A stretch of 36,182 nucleotides of DNA, taken from the NCBI GenBank assembly GCA_025352165.1, contig JANXTX010000392.1:1-36182 (forward strand), given 5' to 3'. The notes beneath the pieces were generated by a model. It saw nothing but the letters and a program-made list of their open reading frames with translations. It had not been told where the DNA came from and ran no database searches. This DNA is from Caulobacteraceae bacterium. Its GTDB lineage: Bacteria; Pseudomonadota; Alphaproteobacteria; Caulobacterales; Caulobacteraceae. The position numbers and the translations under genes are program-made. Of the stretch, positions 7,104-15,630 are shown in pieces (positions within the stretch are counted from its first letter, which is position 1; every line of letters begins with the position of its first letter).

Positions 7104-8603
7104 TCATGCCTTGCGCCAGCCTTCAACAGAGACTGGCTCGGCCCCATCGCCAAACCCGAAGTCCACATCCATCTTGCTGTCATTCAGGCCAACACTGCGG
7201 ACGACGGTTGCCTCATCCTGGTCGGGGTGGGTAACCCGATCACCTTTTTGAAACCGGAACGTCCCCGCCAACGCCGCCGTGGCTTGGACGGGCGCTGCTG
7301 GCGCGGGCCGTCCAGCAGGTACACGGGCGGCCGTGGTCGGAGCGGTCGCTCGCGCCAGGTCCGCAAAGTCCACGCGCGGGGCGCCGTTCGGCCCCTTGCC
7401 CGGCAAGGCCAGCATCAGCCAGCCGAAGGGGGCGTAGAGGCCGGGGGCGACCTGGACGGTTGTACGTGTGACGCCCTCGTCGATCAGGCGGGCGGGATTT
7501 TCCACCCGCGTCTGCTTGTTGAACGTCTTAATCTTCAGGCCGTGGCGTTCGCCGCCGACTTTGACGGATTTCGACTCGAAATGGGCGTAGCGGCCCACCC
7601 GGAGCAGGATCAGCCCGGCGCGGTCTAACTGGCCGGCAAGGTCGGGGTCGCCCTTCAGCCCGAAGGCGGCAAGCAGGCGGTCGAGCGCCTGACCGGCGGC
7701 GGCGGCGTAGAAGCGACCGCGCTCGTAGAGCCACAGGTCGGCATGAAAGCGATTGGCGGCGGCCCACAGGGCGGGCGCGTCGATTAACGTCTCAGGCACG
7801 ATGCGCTTGCCATGACGGGTTCCCTGGCGAGCCCGTTCCGAGGCGTCCTTTGCGGAGATCACGTCGATGTCGATCACCAGCGGTTCGACTGGCTGGCCGT
7901 CGGCCAAGCTCTCCAGCCGCTCCACGTGCATCTGGATGCCGCCGGTTTGATCGATGTTGAGCTTTTGAAGCTCCTTGTCCCGCTTGCCAAGAGTGGCGCG
8001 GTCAAAGCGGGTACGCCCGGCGGGGATGGCCGCGTCCGCGACCGCCAGATCGCGGAAGGGATCCTGTTCCAGCGTCCGACCGTTGTCCATGTCCAACGCG
8101 ACCTGGTTAAGGTCCTGATGCGCGCGGGCTGTTCGCGTGTCACTGATGCCCGCCGCAATCCTTCGTCCATCGGCTTGCTTCACATGCGCGCTGATCCAGG
8201 CCGTTCGAAAGGCCCCTTTGAGGCTTGAACCTGGGAGGATTGGCGTCTCGCCGCCGCGCACGAAGGGTTGAACTCGCCCGGTGCCGCGATCGGGATTGCC
8301 GCCCAGTACCTTCTCAAGGTCGGCGAGACTGTCCCCCGAGACCTTGATTCCTTGATCGCCGCCTCGCGTCTCGCGGGCCGCCAGTCTCGCCAGATGCTTT
8401 TGCGCATTGGCGAGGTTGTCGTTCGTCAGCAGCGCCCGATACTGCTCCCGCTCCGCCTCGCTCGCCCGCGCCAAGGCCCCGAAAGGATTGAAGCTCCTCA
8501 GGCGATCGCCCTCAAGGACGAACGACTCCGGTGTCAACTCCAGCCCCGACCCGACATGGATCGGAGTCAGCGGCCACGCCCGCAAGGTGAAGCGTTCACG
8601 CAT
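7104..8603 (-). CDS. csm5: Csm5, with C-terminal Tudor/SH3-like extension
   Basis: This 499-aa RAMP subunit caps the Csm complex near the 3' end of the crRNA. The start at ATG 8603 begins MRERFTLRAWPLTPIHVGSG, the classic Csm5 first strand and GSG loop; it overlaps csm4 by 8 nt. The RAMP glycine-rich loop is PILPGSSLKGAFRTAW at about residues 120-135. The protein is longer than usual Csm5. An Ala/Pro-rich linker (about 419-448) leads to a small domain at 449-499, with KGDRVTHPDQDEATVV and a later VDFGFGDG strand. This resembles the Tudor-like C-terminal domain of UvrD/PcrA helicases. A 97-nt gap separates it from the CARF gene downstream. Confidence 0.92.
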   Translation of the reverse strand: MRERFTLRAWPLTPIHVGSGLELTPESFVLEGDRLRSFNPFGALARASEAEREQYRALLTNDNLANAQKHLARLAARETRGGDQGIKVSGDSLADLEKVLGGNPDRGTGRVQPFVRGGETPILPGSSLKGAFRTAWISAHVKQADGRRIAAGISDTRTARAHQDLNQVALDMDNGRTLEQDPFRDLAVADAAIPAGRTRFDRATLGKRDKELQKLNIDQTGGIQMHVERLESLADGQPVEPLVIDIDVISAKDASERARQGTRHGKRIVPETLIDAPALWAAANRFHADLWLYERGRFYAAAAGQALDRLLAAFGLKGDPDLAGQLDRAGLILLRVGRYAHFESKSVKVGGERHGLKIKTFNKQTRVENPARLIDEGVTRTTVQVAPGLYAPFGWLMLALPGKGPNGAPRVDFADLARATAPTTAARVPAGRPAPAAPVQATAALAGTFRFQKGDRVTHPDQDEATVVRSVGLNDSKMDVDFGFGDGAEPVSVEGWRKA

Positions 8604-9516
8604 GGGGCGCCTCCGCGAACGGAATGGCCACGTGGAAGGCGTTGTGCCCGATCTCGGGCCGGGTGGGATGCACACCGGTCAGCCATTCTCCGAACCGGCC
8701 CTCGCCGGCTCGCGTGAAGGTCGCGCCCGGCCGGGTCAGCAGCATCGGCCGCTTGAACGCGGAGGCGCCTTCGCCCAGTGTCAACTGCGGACCCGCCTTG
8801 CCGAAGTGCGGCTCGATCCGGCACAGCACGTCCGCCATGCTGGCTGTGCGCGTGCCGCGCGAAAGCGACAGATAGCGCGTCGGCCGCTCCATTCGTTCCA
8901 GTTCCGTATCCTCTCTGACCCATTCGACGCGGAATCGTCCCCGCCCGAGGCTCGCCGATTTGCCGAAACCGCTGCCGCCGACGTGGCTCAGGAGTTCGCC
9001 GACTCGCTCGCGGTCGGCGAGCGGCCCCTCGATGTAGAGATCGCGCGCGGCATCATCCTCGCGCGGCCAGGTTTCGGATCGGAAGAACAGCCCGCCCTCG
9101 TCCCGCGCCCGCCCGGTGTGGCGATCGACGCTGTTGCGCGCCGTGCGATGCGGCTTGTCCCCAGCCTCGCGCAGATTGGTGTGGTCGAGCGACTGGCCGC
9201 TCAGCGCATCGCGCGAGCGCAGAAACCCCTCGCGCGCCACGAACGGCATTTTTCCGAGCCTCTTTCGGTCGGTCACACTTTGGGGCGTGTCCGCCTTGGC
9301 GTCCGCGCGTGGGGCCAGCATCGGGCGAGGCAGGCAGTCGGCGGGGAAGGCGTCGGAGACGCCCCATAATTCGTCCGGCCGCGCCAGCCAGTCGACCAGC
9401 GGCGCCTCGCCCCGGCTCTCGCGCATGGCCCAGCACAGCTGGCCAAAAATCATCCCCGACGCCAGTGGCGAGGCGATCGGCCCTTGCAGCCGGAGGCGGG
9501 CGCGAAACAGCCCCAT
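8596..9516 (-). CDS. csm4: Csm4, 5'-handle-binding RAMP subunit
   Basis: This 306-aa protein would join Cas10 at the base of the Csm complex and bind the crRNA 5' handle. The N-terminal MGLFRARLRLQGPIASPLAS is a RAMP first strand, followed by the Csm4 hallmark MIFGQLCWAMRE helix. The glycine-rich GGSGFGKSASLGRGRF loop lies near residue 190, and the C-terminal part ends in the usual FHVAIPF strand. The ATG at 9516 lies 2 nt after the csm3 stop. A longer open frame exists upstream but overlaps csm3 completely and looks unlike a RAMP. Confidence 0.93.
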   Translation of the reverse strand: MGLFRARLRLQGPIASPLASGMIFGQLCWAMRESRGEAPLVDWLARPDELWGVSDAFPADCLPRPMLAPRADAKADTPQSVTDRKRLGKMPFVAREGFLRSRDALSGQSLDHTNLREAGDKPHRTARNSVDRHTGRARDEGGLFFRSETWPREDDAARDLYIEGPLADRERVGELLSHVGGSGFGKSASLGRGRFRVEWVREDTELERMERPTRYLSLSRGTRTASMADVLCRIEPHFGKAGPQLTLGEGASAFKRPMLLTRPGATFTRAGEGRFGEWLTGVHPTRPEIGHNAFHVAIPFAEAPHA

Positions 9517-9518
9517 GC

Positions 9519-10325
9519 TCAGGCGGCCTTGCTTGCCTGAGCGCAGGCCTGCTCGACGATATCCAGAATGTCGCTCGGCGGGTTGGTGGGATCGAAGCGC
9601 TTGCCCCTGAACAGGTTGTCGAGGGAATGCGTCGCGCCATCCAGTCCCTGCAGCGTCAACCCCTCGAACCGCACCTGACCATAGCCGCGCGAGCCCGACC
9701 CTCCGAGCGCGTCCTGTTCGATCAGGTCCAGGGCCTGGATGAACCACGCCAGACACTGCCGGTCCCGAGCGCCCCCGTCACCGGTGTCCCACATCCGCAA
9801 GCCGATCTCGACGTCGAACCGCGCGCCGGCTGGGACACGTTCGGTCTGGCGCAGGCCGCCGTCGAGCGCCTTGCCGGCGATCCGATCGATGGAGACCTCC
9901 GTCTTGTCTTCGGTGAGCAATTTCGCATCGGCGACCATGCGGTCGCGCCAAGCGCGTTCCAGGGGGGCGTCACGAACCGTCAGGCGCGTCGGCCCGCCTT
10001 GCCAGGCTGTTCGGGACGCGGCGGTCCCGAACAGGCGCAGGATCACATCGCCGCCCTCTCTCCGGCTCTCCGCGTCGGCGTCGTCGAAGCCGAACGCCCT
10101 GCCGTCATCCCGCACCGTGTTGAAGGCCCATTCCAGCAGGAACCGCGCCTTTCCCTTCAGGCTCGAACCGGGGATGTAGGGTTCCAGCGTATGCGGATGC
10201 TTGATCACCGGGTTGTCCATGCCGCCGATCTCGATGGCGTCCTTGCCCGCGCCGATGTGCAGGCCCGTCTTGACCACGAGGACCGACCTGAGGGTCACGC
10301 GGCCGATGTAGCGAAGCTCAGTCAT
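9519..10325 (-). CDS. csm3: Csm3, backbone RAMP with target RNA cleavage Asp
   Basis: This 268-aa subunit forms the Csm backbone and cuts target RNA every 6 nt. From ATG 10325 it shows TGLHIGAG at residues 20-27 and the catalytic Asp37 in IGGMDNPVI, equivalent to Asp33 of the Streptococcus thermophilus protein. The YIPGSSLKGKARFLLE segment and the C-terminal GGSGSRGYG loop are both intact. It is about 45 residues longer than the Streptococcus version, mostly in a C-terminal helical tail after FRGKRFDP. It lies 1 nt after the csm2 stop. Target RNA cleavage should therefore be active. Confidence 0.96.
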   Translation of the reverse strand: MTELRYIGRVTLRSVLVVKTGLHIGAGKDAIEIGGMDNPVIKHPHTLEPYIPGSSLKGKARFLLEWAFNTVRDDGRAFGFDDADAESRREGGDVILRLFGTAASRTAWQGGPTRLTVRDAPLERAWRDRMVADAKLLTEDKTEVSIDRIAGKALDGGLRQTERVPAGARFDVEIGLRMWDTGDGGARDRQCLAWFIQALDLIEQDALGGSGSRGYGQVRFEGLTLQGLDGATHSLDNLFRGKRFDPTNPPSDILDIVEQACAQASKAA

Positions 10326-10326
10326 G

Positions 10327-10803
10327 TTACCTCTCGCTGTCCTTGGCATAGACCTTGTGGAAGGCCACGACCGTCTCGAAATGCCTGTGAAAGGCCGCAA
10401 AGTCGTCCCGCGTCGCCACCGTGTTGGCGTGAGTGACCATGAAGCGCACCAGCGGCAAATTCTTCTGATCCCGACCTGCGGCGTAGGCGGTCGATGCCTT
10501 CAGAAATGCCAGCTGCGCCTGGATCTCGCCCTCGGTGAGCACTTTGTTGGTGTCCATATCGAGCCGCCGTTTGATCGCCGAAACCTGTCCGAAGAAGCGG
10601 CGAAGCTGGGTGGTCGGAATATCCGCCAGTTGTTGTGCGGTCGTCTGTGCCTCGGCATCGAGCAGCGCCGGCCGAATACTTCTCTTTTCGTCGAAATATT
10701 TCGCGCGTTCAGCGCTCTTCAGCGCCTCGCGCACGCTGTCGATGCCGCCACGGCCCGGCGGTCCACCACCCTGCGCGCCGCGATAATCCTGTCGTCCGTT
10801 CAT
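10327..10803 (-). CDS. csm2: Csm2, small subunit
   Basis: This 158-aa small subunit would form the inner helical filament of the Csm complex. The first 30 residues are Gly/Arg-rich and low complexity (NGRQDYRGAQGGGPPGRGG). The rest is helical, with QLRRFFGQVSAIKRRLD and FLKASTAYAAGRDQKN, typical of Csm2. The C-terminal helices contain FAAFHRHFETVVAFHK. The ATG at 10803 lies 13 nt after the cas10 stop. An upstream extension to 10878 would read into the end of cas10 and is not supported. Gene position between cas10 and csm3 fits the standard type III-A order. Confidence 0.93.
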   Translation of the reverse strand: MNGRQDYRGAQGGGPPGRGGIDSVREALKSAERAKYFDEKRSIRPALLDAEAQTTAQQLADIPTTQLRRFFGQVSAIKRRLDMDTNKVLTEGEIQAQLAFLKASTAYAAGRDQKNLPLVRFMVTHANTVATRDDFAAFHRHFETVVAFHKVYAKDSER

Positions 10804-10816
10804 GGCGCGAAATCTC

Positions 10817-13342
10817 CTATCGATTGCGGTAGATGGCGATGGTGATGGCAACGCGGGCGTACGGTGGGGCGCCGGCATCGCGTAGATCCAGCCCCACCCC
10901 CATCAGGCCCATCAGGCGCTCGCGCACTGTCCGGTTGCCGTCCATGGGGCCGCCCTTGGGCAGGCTACGGAACAGCGTATAGCCGAGCTTTGCCCGCCAG
11001 TCGGCGCACGTAGGATCGGTGCGGGCCTTCATGCGGCGATCGTCCAGAGCCAGCAGCCGATAGAGAAGCGTGGTCGAAACCTTGCCGTCGGCTATCAATC
11101 GATCGAGTTCCTCTGCCTGTTCCAGGGCTTGGGACCAGTCGCCCCAGGTCATCGCCGTCGCGACCGGGCCGATCGCCGAGATGCGGTCCTTCTTGTTGTC
11201 CTCGACGTGCTTGGCCGCGTCCAGCCGCGCCTCCGCCTCGATGGCGGCCAGCGAGATCGGTGTCTTCGGGTCGAACAGGGCGACGCCGGCGGAAAGGGTG
11301 AGGCTCGGATTCCCGCCGGCGAAGGCGGCGAACTGGCCGCGCAAATCCGCCGCGAACCGCAGCACGTCGAACCACGGCCCCAGCAGCATCATATCGTCGC
11401 CGCCGGCGTAGACGGTGTAGAGGTTGGCGTATTTCTCGCGCAGGAAATCCGGCAGCCAGCCGGTGAAGAAGGCGTCCATCAACCGCGAGAGGGCGGCTGC
11501 GCGCGACAGACTGCGCCGATCGCCGAGCCCCAGGCTGAACACGCTGCCCAGGTTGTCCACGTCGGCCTTGAGCAGGGCAAGCATCGGGCGGCCGACCGGG
11601 TGGCCATTCACCTCGCGGCGGCTGTAGGCGGCCAGTTCCGCGAAGGTCAGAAGCTCGCCTTCCCCGGGGTTTTCATCGTCGCCGGACTCCCTTCGCGCCT
11701 TGCGCAGAGTCTCGTTCGCCAGCGAGGCTTGGTCATGCTTCGGCGTGTAGGCCTCGAAAAAGCGATCGGCGGCCGGCTTGCCGTCGCTCATGGCAAGACC
11801 CCGGCGTCGAAAACCCAGGGCGCCAGGCGCGGAGTCTCCCGCGCCCAGCACGGAAAACCCGAGGCCGAACAGGTTGTCCGAGCCACGTTTCTCGGAGACG
11901 GCGATGGCGTCCGCCTTGGTCAGGCGTCGGCCGAGGTTGGTTTCAGCCTCGCAGGCAGGGCATCGCGCGCGTTCATCGACCGCGCCTCGCACGGCGGCGG
12001 GTCGCACGCCGCAGGCCTCGCAAATCCCGAGCTCGACGTCGAATGGCAGGTCGACCACGCCCAGCGCCTCGGTTTGCAGCGGCCGCAGCTTGGCGGTCTC
12101 GGCGGCTTCGGCGACCTGGGCATAGACTTTCGGCAGATCATGGATCAGGTCGTTGGCCGACACCGGTGCGGTCAGCGCGAGGTTGAGTACGAGATCACCG
12201 ACGTATTGGGCGCGCATCCAGGCGTCGATCTCGCCGCGCAGGCTTGCCACGATCGCCTCCGCCCTACCCGCGCCTGTCTCCGGAACCAGCATCAGGAACC
12301 GGCCGCCGGCCAACTGAATGACGCTGAACGCCGGCAGGCCGAACGCAGCGTATGAGCGACGGGCTGCCGCTTCGCCGATCATCTGCATACGGAAGGACCG
12401 GCCGCGAAGTAGCCGCGCGAGGCCTTTCACACCCTCGCTCTTCAGCCGGAACAGACTGGCCTGTATGCCGGAGAGATCGCCGATCAGCAGCCGGAACTTT
12501 GGCCGGGCGCGATCCCTGACGGCGCCTTCGTGCTTCAGATCGCCGGCCGAGGCGTGGTGAATCTGCAGGCAGGCGGCCACTGCCGCGGCGACCCGCCCAT
12601 GGTCATGCAGCGACACGTCCGGATCGTCGATAGTCGAGGAGGGGATCGACCAGCAGTATCGCTCGCTAAGCGCGATCAGCCCCTCGACATAAGCGTCCAC
12701 GCTCTCGCCGGCGCGATCCGCGAGTTCGGCGTAGTCGCCCACGAATTTCTTCCAAAGGTCTTGGTACTGACCGATCGTTTCCTGATCCTTGCGGTCATCG
12801 CCCAGTTTGAACAGCTGGGCCGGCGACAGTTCGGCGACGGGGTAGAACCTGGTTGTCGGCGCATTACGGTCCGGCAGATGAACCTTGGTCGGCGTGGCCA
12901 TCAGCCGCGTTCGGCGATAGTCGTCGCGCCGCTTGGCGTCGGGCGAACTCTCCTGATCCTCGTCCCGCTTTTTTCGCTCCATGGCCGCGGCGATGCGGTC
13001 GGCCTCGGTCACCAGCCAGGTGATCGAACCGTTGGGGACCGCGGCGCCGTCCTGCAGCGGCTTGTGGTGATAGACCGCGCAGTCGCGGATCCATGTTTTG
13101 TCCAAAGCGGCCGGCAACGGGTTCCCCTCAACGCATTCCTGAAAAAAGGCTTCGGAAAACAATGCGTGGTAGTGGCTGGATCGATTGTTGAACGACGGCA
13201 GGATGTCGCTTTCGAGGTTGCGCACCGCCTCTGGCAGGTCGCCGACATCGCCGATCGCCCGCTGCATGAACTTGCCGATGTCGTGCAGGTGCGCGCCGAT
13301 GGCGACCTCGAAGGCGGTAGGCAGGGCTCTGCGTTCGGTCAT
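10817..13342 (-). CDS. cas10: Cas10/Csm1, HD nuclease and cyclic oligoadenylate synthase
   Basis: This 841-aa protein is the signature subunit of the type III complex. An N-terminal HD motif is intact (HLHDIGKF, His20-Asp21), predicting single-stranded DNase activity. A zinc-binding pair lies at Cys441/444 and Cys461/464. The second Palm domain carries GGDD at residues 647-650 (VYAGGDDMML) and an upstream LLKADVDNLGSVF at about 591-603, so cyclic oligoadenylate synthesis should work. The ATG at 13342 overlaps the upstream CARF gene by ATGA. Having both active sites intact, with three CARF genes in the operon, indicates a signalling-proficient system. Confidence 0.97.
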   Translation of the reverse strand: MTERRALPTAFEVAIGAHLHDIGKFMQRAIGDVGDLPEAVRNLESDILPSFNNRSSHYHALFSEAFFQECVEGNPLPAALDKTWIRDCAVYHHKPLQDGAAVPNGSITWLVTEADRIAAAMERKKRDEDQESSPDAKRRDDYRRTRLMATPTKVHLPDRNAPTTRFYPVAELSPAQLFKLGDDRKDQETIGQYQDLWKKFVGDYAELADRAGESVDAYVEGLIALSERYCWSIPSSTIDDPDVSLHDHGRVAAAVAACLQIHHASAGDLKHEGAVRDRARPKFRLLIGDLSGIQASLFRLKSEGVKGLARLLRGRSFRMQMIGEAAARRSYAAFGLPAFSVIQLAGGRFLMLVPETGAGRAEAIVASLRGEIDAWMRAQYVGDLVLNLALTAPVSANDLIHDLPKVYAQVAEAAETAKLRPLQTEALGVVDLPFDVELGICEACGVRPAAVRGAVDERARCPACEAETNLGRRLTKADAIAVSEKRGSDNLFGLGFSVLGAGDSAPGALGFRRRGLAMSDGKPAADRFFEAYTPKHDQASLANETLRKARRESGDDENPGEGELLTFAELAAYSRREVNGHPVGRPMLALLKADVDNLGSVFSLGLGDRRSLSRAAALSRLMDAFFTGWLPDFLREKYANLYTVYAGGDDMMLLGPWFDVLRFAADLRGQFAAFAGGNPSLTLSAGVALFDPKTPISLAAIEAEARLDAAKHVEDNKKDRISAIGPVATAMTWGDWSQALEQAEELDRLIADGKVSTTLLYRLLALDDRRMKARTDPTCADWRAKLGYTLFRSLPKGGPMDGNRTVRERLMGLMGVGLDLRDAGAPPYARVAITIAIYRNR

Positions 13343-14409
13343 GACTCCCGCCAGTTGATGTTTTCGGGCGCGACGTTCAGGCGATAGAGGGTGTTCGGGC
13401 GCCGCCCCGCGCTCGCCACCAACTTGACATCAAAAAGCCCGGCATGGGAACGGCTAACAAGCTTGTTGAGGCGGGAAGTCCACTCCTCGACCTGCTGGGC
13501 GTCGAGCACGGCCGGGAGCGGCGCTCCGGGCGGTCGCCAGCGATCCACCAGGGCGCCGTCCAGCCGGTTGCGCGGCAGACCCCCTCCGCCGTGTCGCTGG
13601 TCCCACGCCAGCGCCGCCAGCCAGGCGAAATAGGCCGGCGTGAGCACCAGCGCCCTTCCGTTGATCGACGCCTCCCCCGCGGCCGGCCGGATCGACAGGC
13701 TCGGCGGATCGAGGGAACGCTGGGCGCCCAGGATCGCCTCGGCGAAATGCGCGGCCTGGAAGATTTCGTCGGGTAGCCGCGCCCTCAGGCGTGGAAACGG
13801 TATGTCGGCCAGTCGAACGTCGGCGTCGCCGGTGTCCAGGATCGCCCCATCGCGACCCGTGAGTTTGACGGGCATCGGCGGCGGATAGAAAAAGTCCGCG
13901 TGGTTGGCGAAGGCGTCGTCGACGATCACGTGCGACAGGCGGTCGCCGGGACTGGCGAACAAGGACATCGACAAGGCCAGCAGGGCGCCTTGCGATTTGC
14001 GGCCACCGGCGATCGAGGCGTGAATCTGGTGACCGGCCTCGGCTGTGAGATCACGAATGATCGCCATGGTGCGATCCGCCGCCGCGCGGTGCGCCGCGTC
14101 GCTGTCGAGGTCCTCGAAGCCGGGCTGGTCGGCGTCGGCGATGATCTCCACGCGCGTCCGCGCGTCGAGCGTGGCCAGATCCTCGCGATCGTAGGCTCGG
14201 CCGAGGGACCGTAGCTGGGCCGCGCCTGCGTCCAGCAGGCTTTCGCGCGCCCGCCGGGCGCCTTCCCGGGTCGTGATCAGCACGATCTGGTCCGGAGTCC
14301 AGGCGGGGTCGCTTCGGATCGCGAGCGACCAGACGGTTTCGGTGACCACCTGCGGCGAAAGGCCGGTGGACAGGACCAGGGTCCGGCGCGGTTGCTCAGG
14401 CGGCGGCAA
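13339..14409 (-). CDS. CARF protein of the NE0113 family (TIGR02584)
   Basis: This 356-aa protein starts with TTG at 14409 and overlaps the cas6 stop by 14 nt. The N-terminal CARF fold has STGLSPQVVTETVWSLA and PDQIVLITTREGARRARESL. The ligand-loop motif SIAGGRKSQGALLALSMSLF lies at about residues 132-151, with HADFFYPP afterwards. These are hallmarks of the NE0113 family, which is annotated as Csm6-type and in some databases as ring nuclease. I see no HEPN R-X4-6-H in the C-terminal half, which reads as a winged-helix domain (VEEWTSRLNKLV, RPNTLYRLN). It may degrade cyclic oligoadenylate or act as a sensor; the function is not settled by the sequence. Confidence 0.85.
   Translation of the reverse strand: MPPPEQPRRTLVLSTGLSPQVVTETVWSLAIRSDPAWTPDQIVLITTREGARRARESLLDAGAAQLRSLGRAYDREDLATLDARTRVEIIADADQPGFEDLDSDAAHRAAADRTMAIIRDLTAEAGHQIHASIAGGRKSQGALLALSMSLFASPGDRLSHVIVDDAFANHADFFYPPPMPVKLTGRDGAILDTGDADVRLADIPFPRLRARLPDEIFQAAHFAEAILGAQRSLDPPSLSIRPAAGEASINGRALVLTPAYFAWLAALAWDQRHGGGGLPRNRLDGALVDRWRPPGAPLPAVLDAQQVEEWTSRLNKLVSRSHAGLFDVKLVASAGRRPNTLYRLNVAPENINWRES
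13456..13467. promoter_or_regulatory. AACAAGCTTGTT palindrome upstream of cas10
   Basis: A perfect 12-bp palindrome containing the ACAAGCTTGT core lies inside the NE0113-family gene, with its near edge about 115 nt before the cas10 start. It is a third copy of the 10-mer found upstream of cas6 and of cas2. Here it is also coding sequence (for Asn-Lys-Leu-Val), so it may be chance. Confidence 0.25.
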
Positions 14410-15310
14410 GGGACATTCGCCCGAAGCCGAGCGTGGTGCTCTTGCCCAGATGCACGAACCCGCAGGTTTCGAGGTAGGGCGTCAGGTCTGGCGCGCCCGA
14501 TACGTCGAGCGTCACGTTTCCGATCACGCCACCCAGCGTGATCGGCCGCTTCTGACGCGTCGAATAGCGGCGCCTGTCGACCCAGGAAAGATCGCGATCG
14601 ATGATCTTCACCGCCTGCGCCTGGTCCTTGAGCGCCGCGTGGTCGGTGGCGGGATCGGCGCCGCCGAAACAGGTCCGCAGCAGTTCGACGCGCCTGACGG
14701 CGGCGAACGCGAGCGTGGGTCCGTCGAGCGCTTCGGCGGCGATCGGATCGTGATCCCGCACCAGCCTCATCGGAGTGTCGAAGCTTATCGATAGCCGCGG
14801 CGCGTCGCTCAGACGAAGAGCGGGCGCCGCGGGCTCGCGAGGTGGCAGATTGCGGCCAGGTGTCCAGATTTCTTCGCCGGCGGAGTCGATCACCGCTTCG
14901 AGAGGCATGGGCGATCGCGCCCGCCCGATCCCCCGACGACCGGCCTCGCCCAGCGCATGGATGACGAAGGACAGGTGCCGCGCCGCCGGTCCGATCAGTG
15001 TCATGCCCAGATCGAACCGGTCTTGTTCGTCATCCGTGGTTTGTTGGAAGACGCGAAGCAAATAGGGATGGGGCGTACGGTCGGCGTCGCGCATGATGGA
15101 GGCTTCCGCGCCCGGCCGCGTCTCGAAGATGAACGGATAGGCGCACGAAAACTCGAACGCGCAGCCCACACAGGGCCGCAGGCGCATCACGCATACCGTT
15201 TGTTTCAGTGAATAGCCGAACGCGCCGCGCCAGACCGCCTCTGGGAACTCCGACAGCCGGAACCCCTCGGGTCTTCTGAAACGAAAAATGAGGGGGAGCA
15301 GTGGGACCAT
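14396..15310 (-). CDS. cas6: Cas6, crRNA-processing endoribonuclease
   Basis: This 304-aa protein would cut the precursor crRNA within each repeat, leaving the ATTAAGAC handle. It belongs to the Cas6 group with a C-terminal glycine-rich RNA-binding loop, here VHLGKSTTLGFGRMSL at about residues 286-301. Other family signs are the Cys-rich LRPCVGCAFEFSCAYPFIFET and PHPYLLR segments near residues 45-85 and LGMTLIGPAA after them. It is the first gene of the effector operon. The ATG at 15310 has no clear ribosome site. A perfect 20-bp palindrome lies 35 nt upstream. Confidence 0.85.
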   Translation of the reverse strand: MVPLLPLIFRFRRPEGFRLSEFPEAVWRGAFGYSLKQTVCVMRLRPCVGCAFEFSCAYPFIFETRPGAEASIMRDADRTPHPYLLRVFQQTTDDEQDRFDLGMTLIGPAARHLSFVIHALGEAGRRGIGRARSPMPLEAVIDSAGEEIWTPGRNLPPREPAAPALRLSDAPRLSISFDTPMRLVRDHDPIAAEALDGPTLAFAAVRRVELLRTCFGGADPATDHAALKDQAQAVKIIDRDLSWVDRRRYSTRQKRPITLGGVIGNVTLDVSGAPDLTPYLETCGFVHLGKSTTLGFGRMSLAAA

Positions 15311-15344
15311 GGCGAAATGTAGCTGGTTTGCGCTTCAACGGTGG

Positions 15345-15364
15345 GCGTCACAAGCTTGTGACGC
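15345..15364. promoter_or_regulatory. Perfect 20-bp palindrome upstream of cas6
   Basis: GCGTCACAAGCTTGTGACGC is a perfect 20-bp inverted repeat without spacer, 35 nt upstream of the cas6 ATG. It is well placed for an operator bound by a dimeric repressor or activator of the whole effector operon. The core ACAAGCTTGT recurs upstream of the adaptation operon and inside the gene before cas10. No regulator gene is present in the locus, so the protein that binds it would be encoded elsewhere or be one of the CARF/winged-helix proteins. Confidence 0.55.
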
Positions 15365-15497
15365 GAAAGCAATGATATTCAGGCGATGGCTTTGCGCCTC
15401 CCCGCTCCATGTCGTAGATTGACAAAATGCAATATACATGCGATGTGATCGGAGGCGGGCGCGGTCTGACCATCAGGCGCCGAAGCCGGAGATCGCG

Positions 15498-15602
15498 ATG
15501 CGTGCTTTTGAATTGCCCACCAACGTATTCACGTCCTGGAACATCCTCGGCACGCTGGCCAACGCACGCCGCCCGGTCATAAATTTCATTACTATCAATT
15601 AG
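15498..15602 (+). CDS. Possible 34-aa small protein
   Basis: ATG 15498 is preceded by CGGAGATCGCG, a reasonable ribosome site, and the frame runs 34 codons to TAG at 15600. The peptide is MRAFELPTNVFTSWNILG and onward, with no signal or domain. It lies on the opposite strand to cas6, before the tandem repeat. Chance cannot be excluded. Confidence 0.2.
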   Translation: MRAFELPTNVFTSWNILGTLANARRPVINFITIN

Positions 15603-15630
15603 TTACCTGTTTTAAGGATCGAGTTCCAGC

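Noticed and set aside
13339-14409. HEPN nuclease motif in the NE0113-family CARF protein
   Set aside because: No R-X4-6-H in a suitable helical context was found in the C-terminal half, so ribonuclease activity was not claimed.
15419-15438. TTGACA and TATACA as a plus-strand promoter for the 34-codon frame
   Set aside because: The spacing is only 8 nt, far too short for a sigma-70 promoter.
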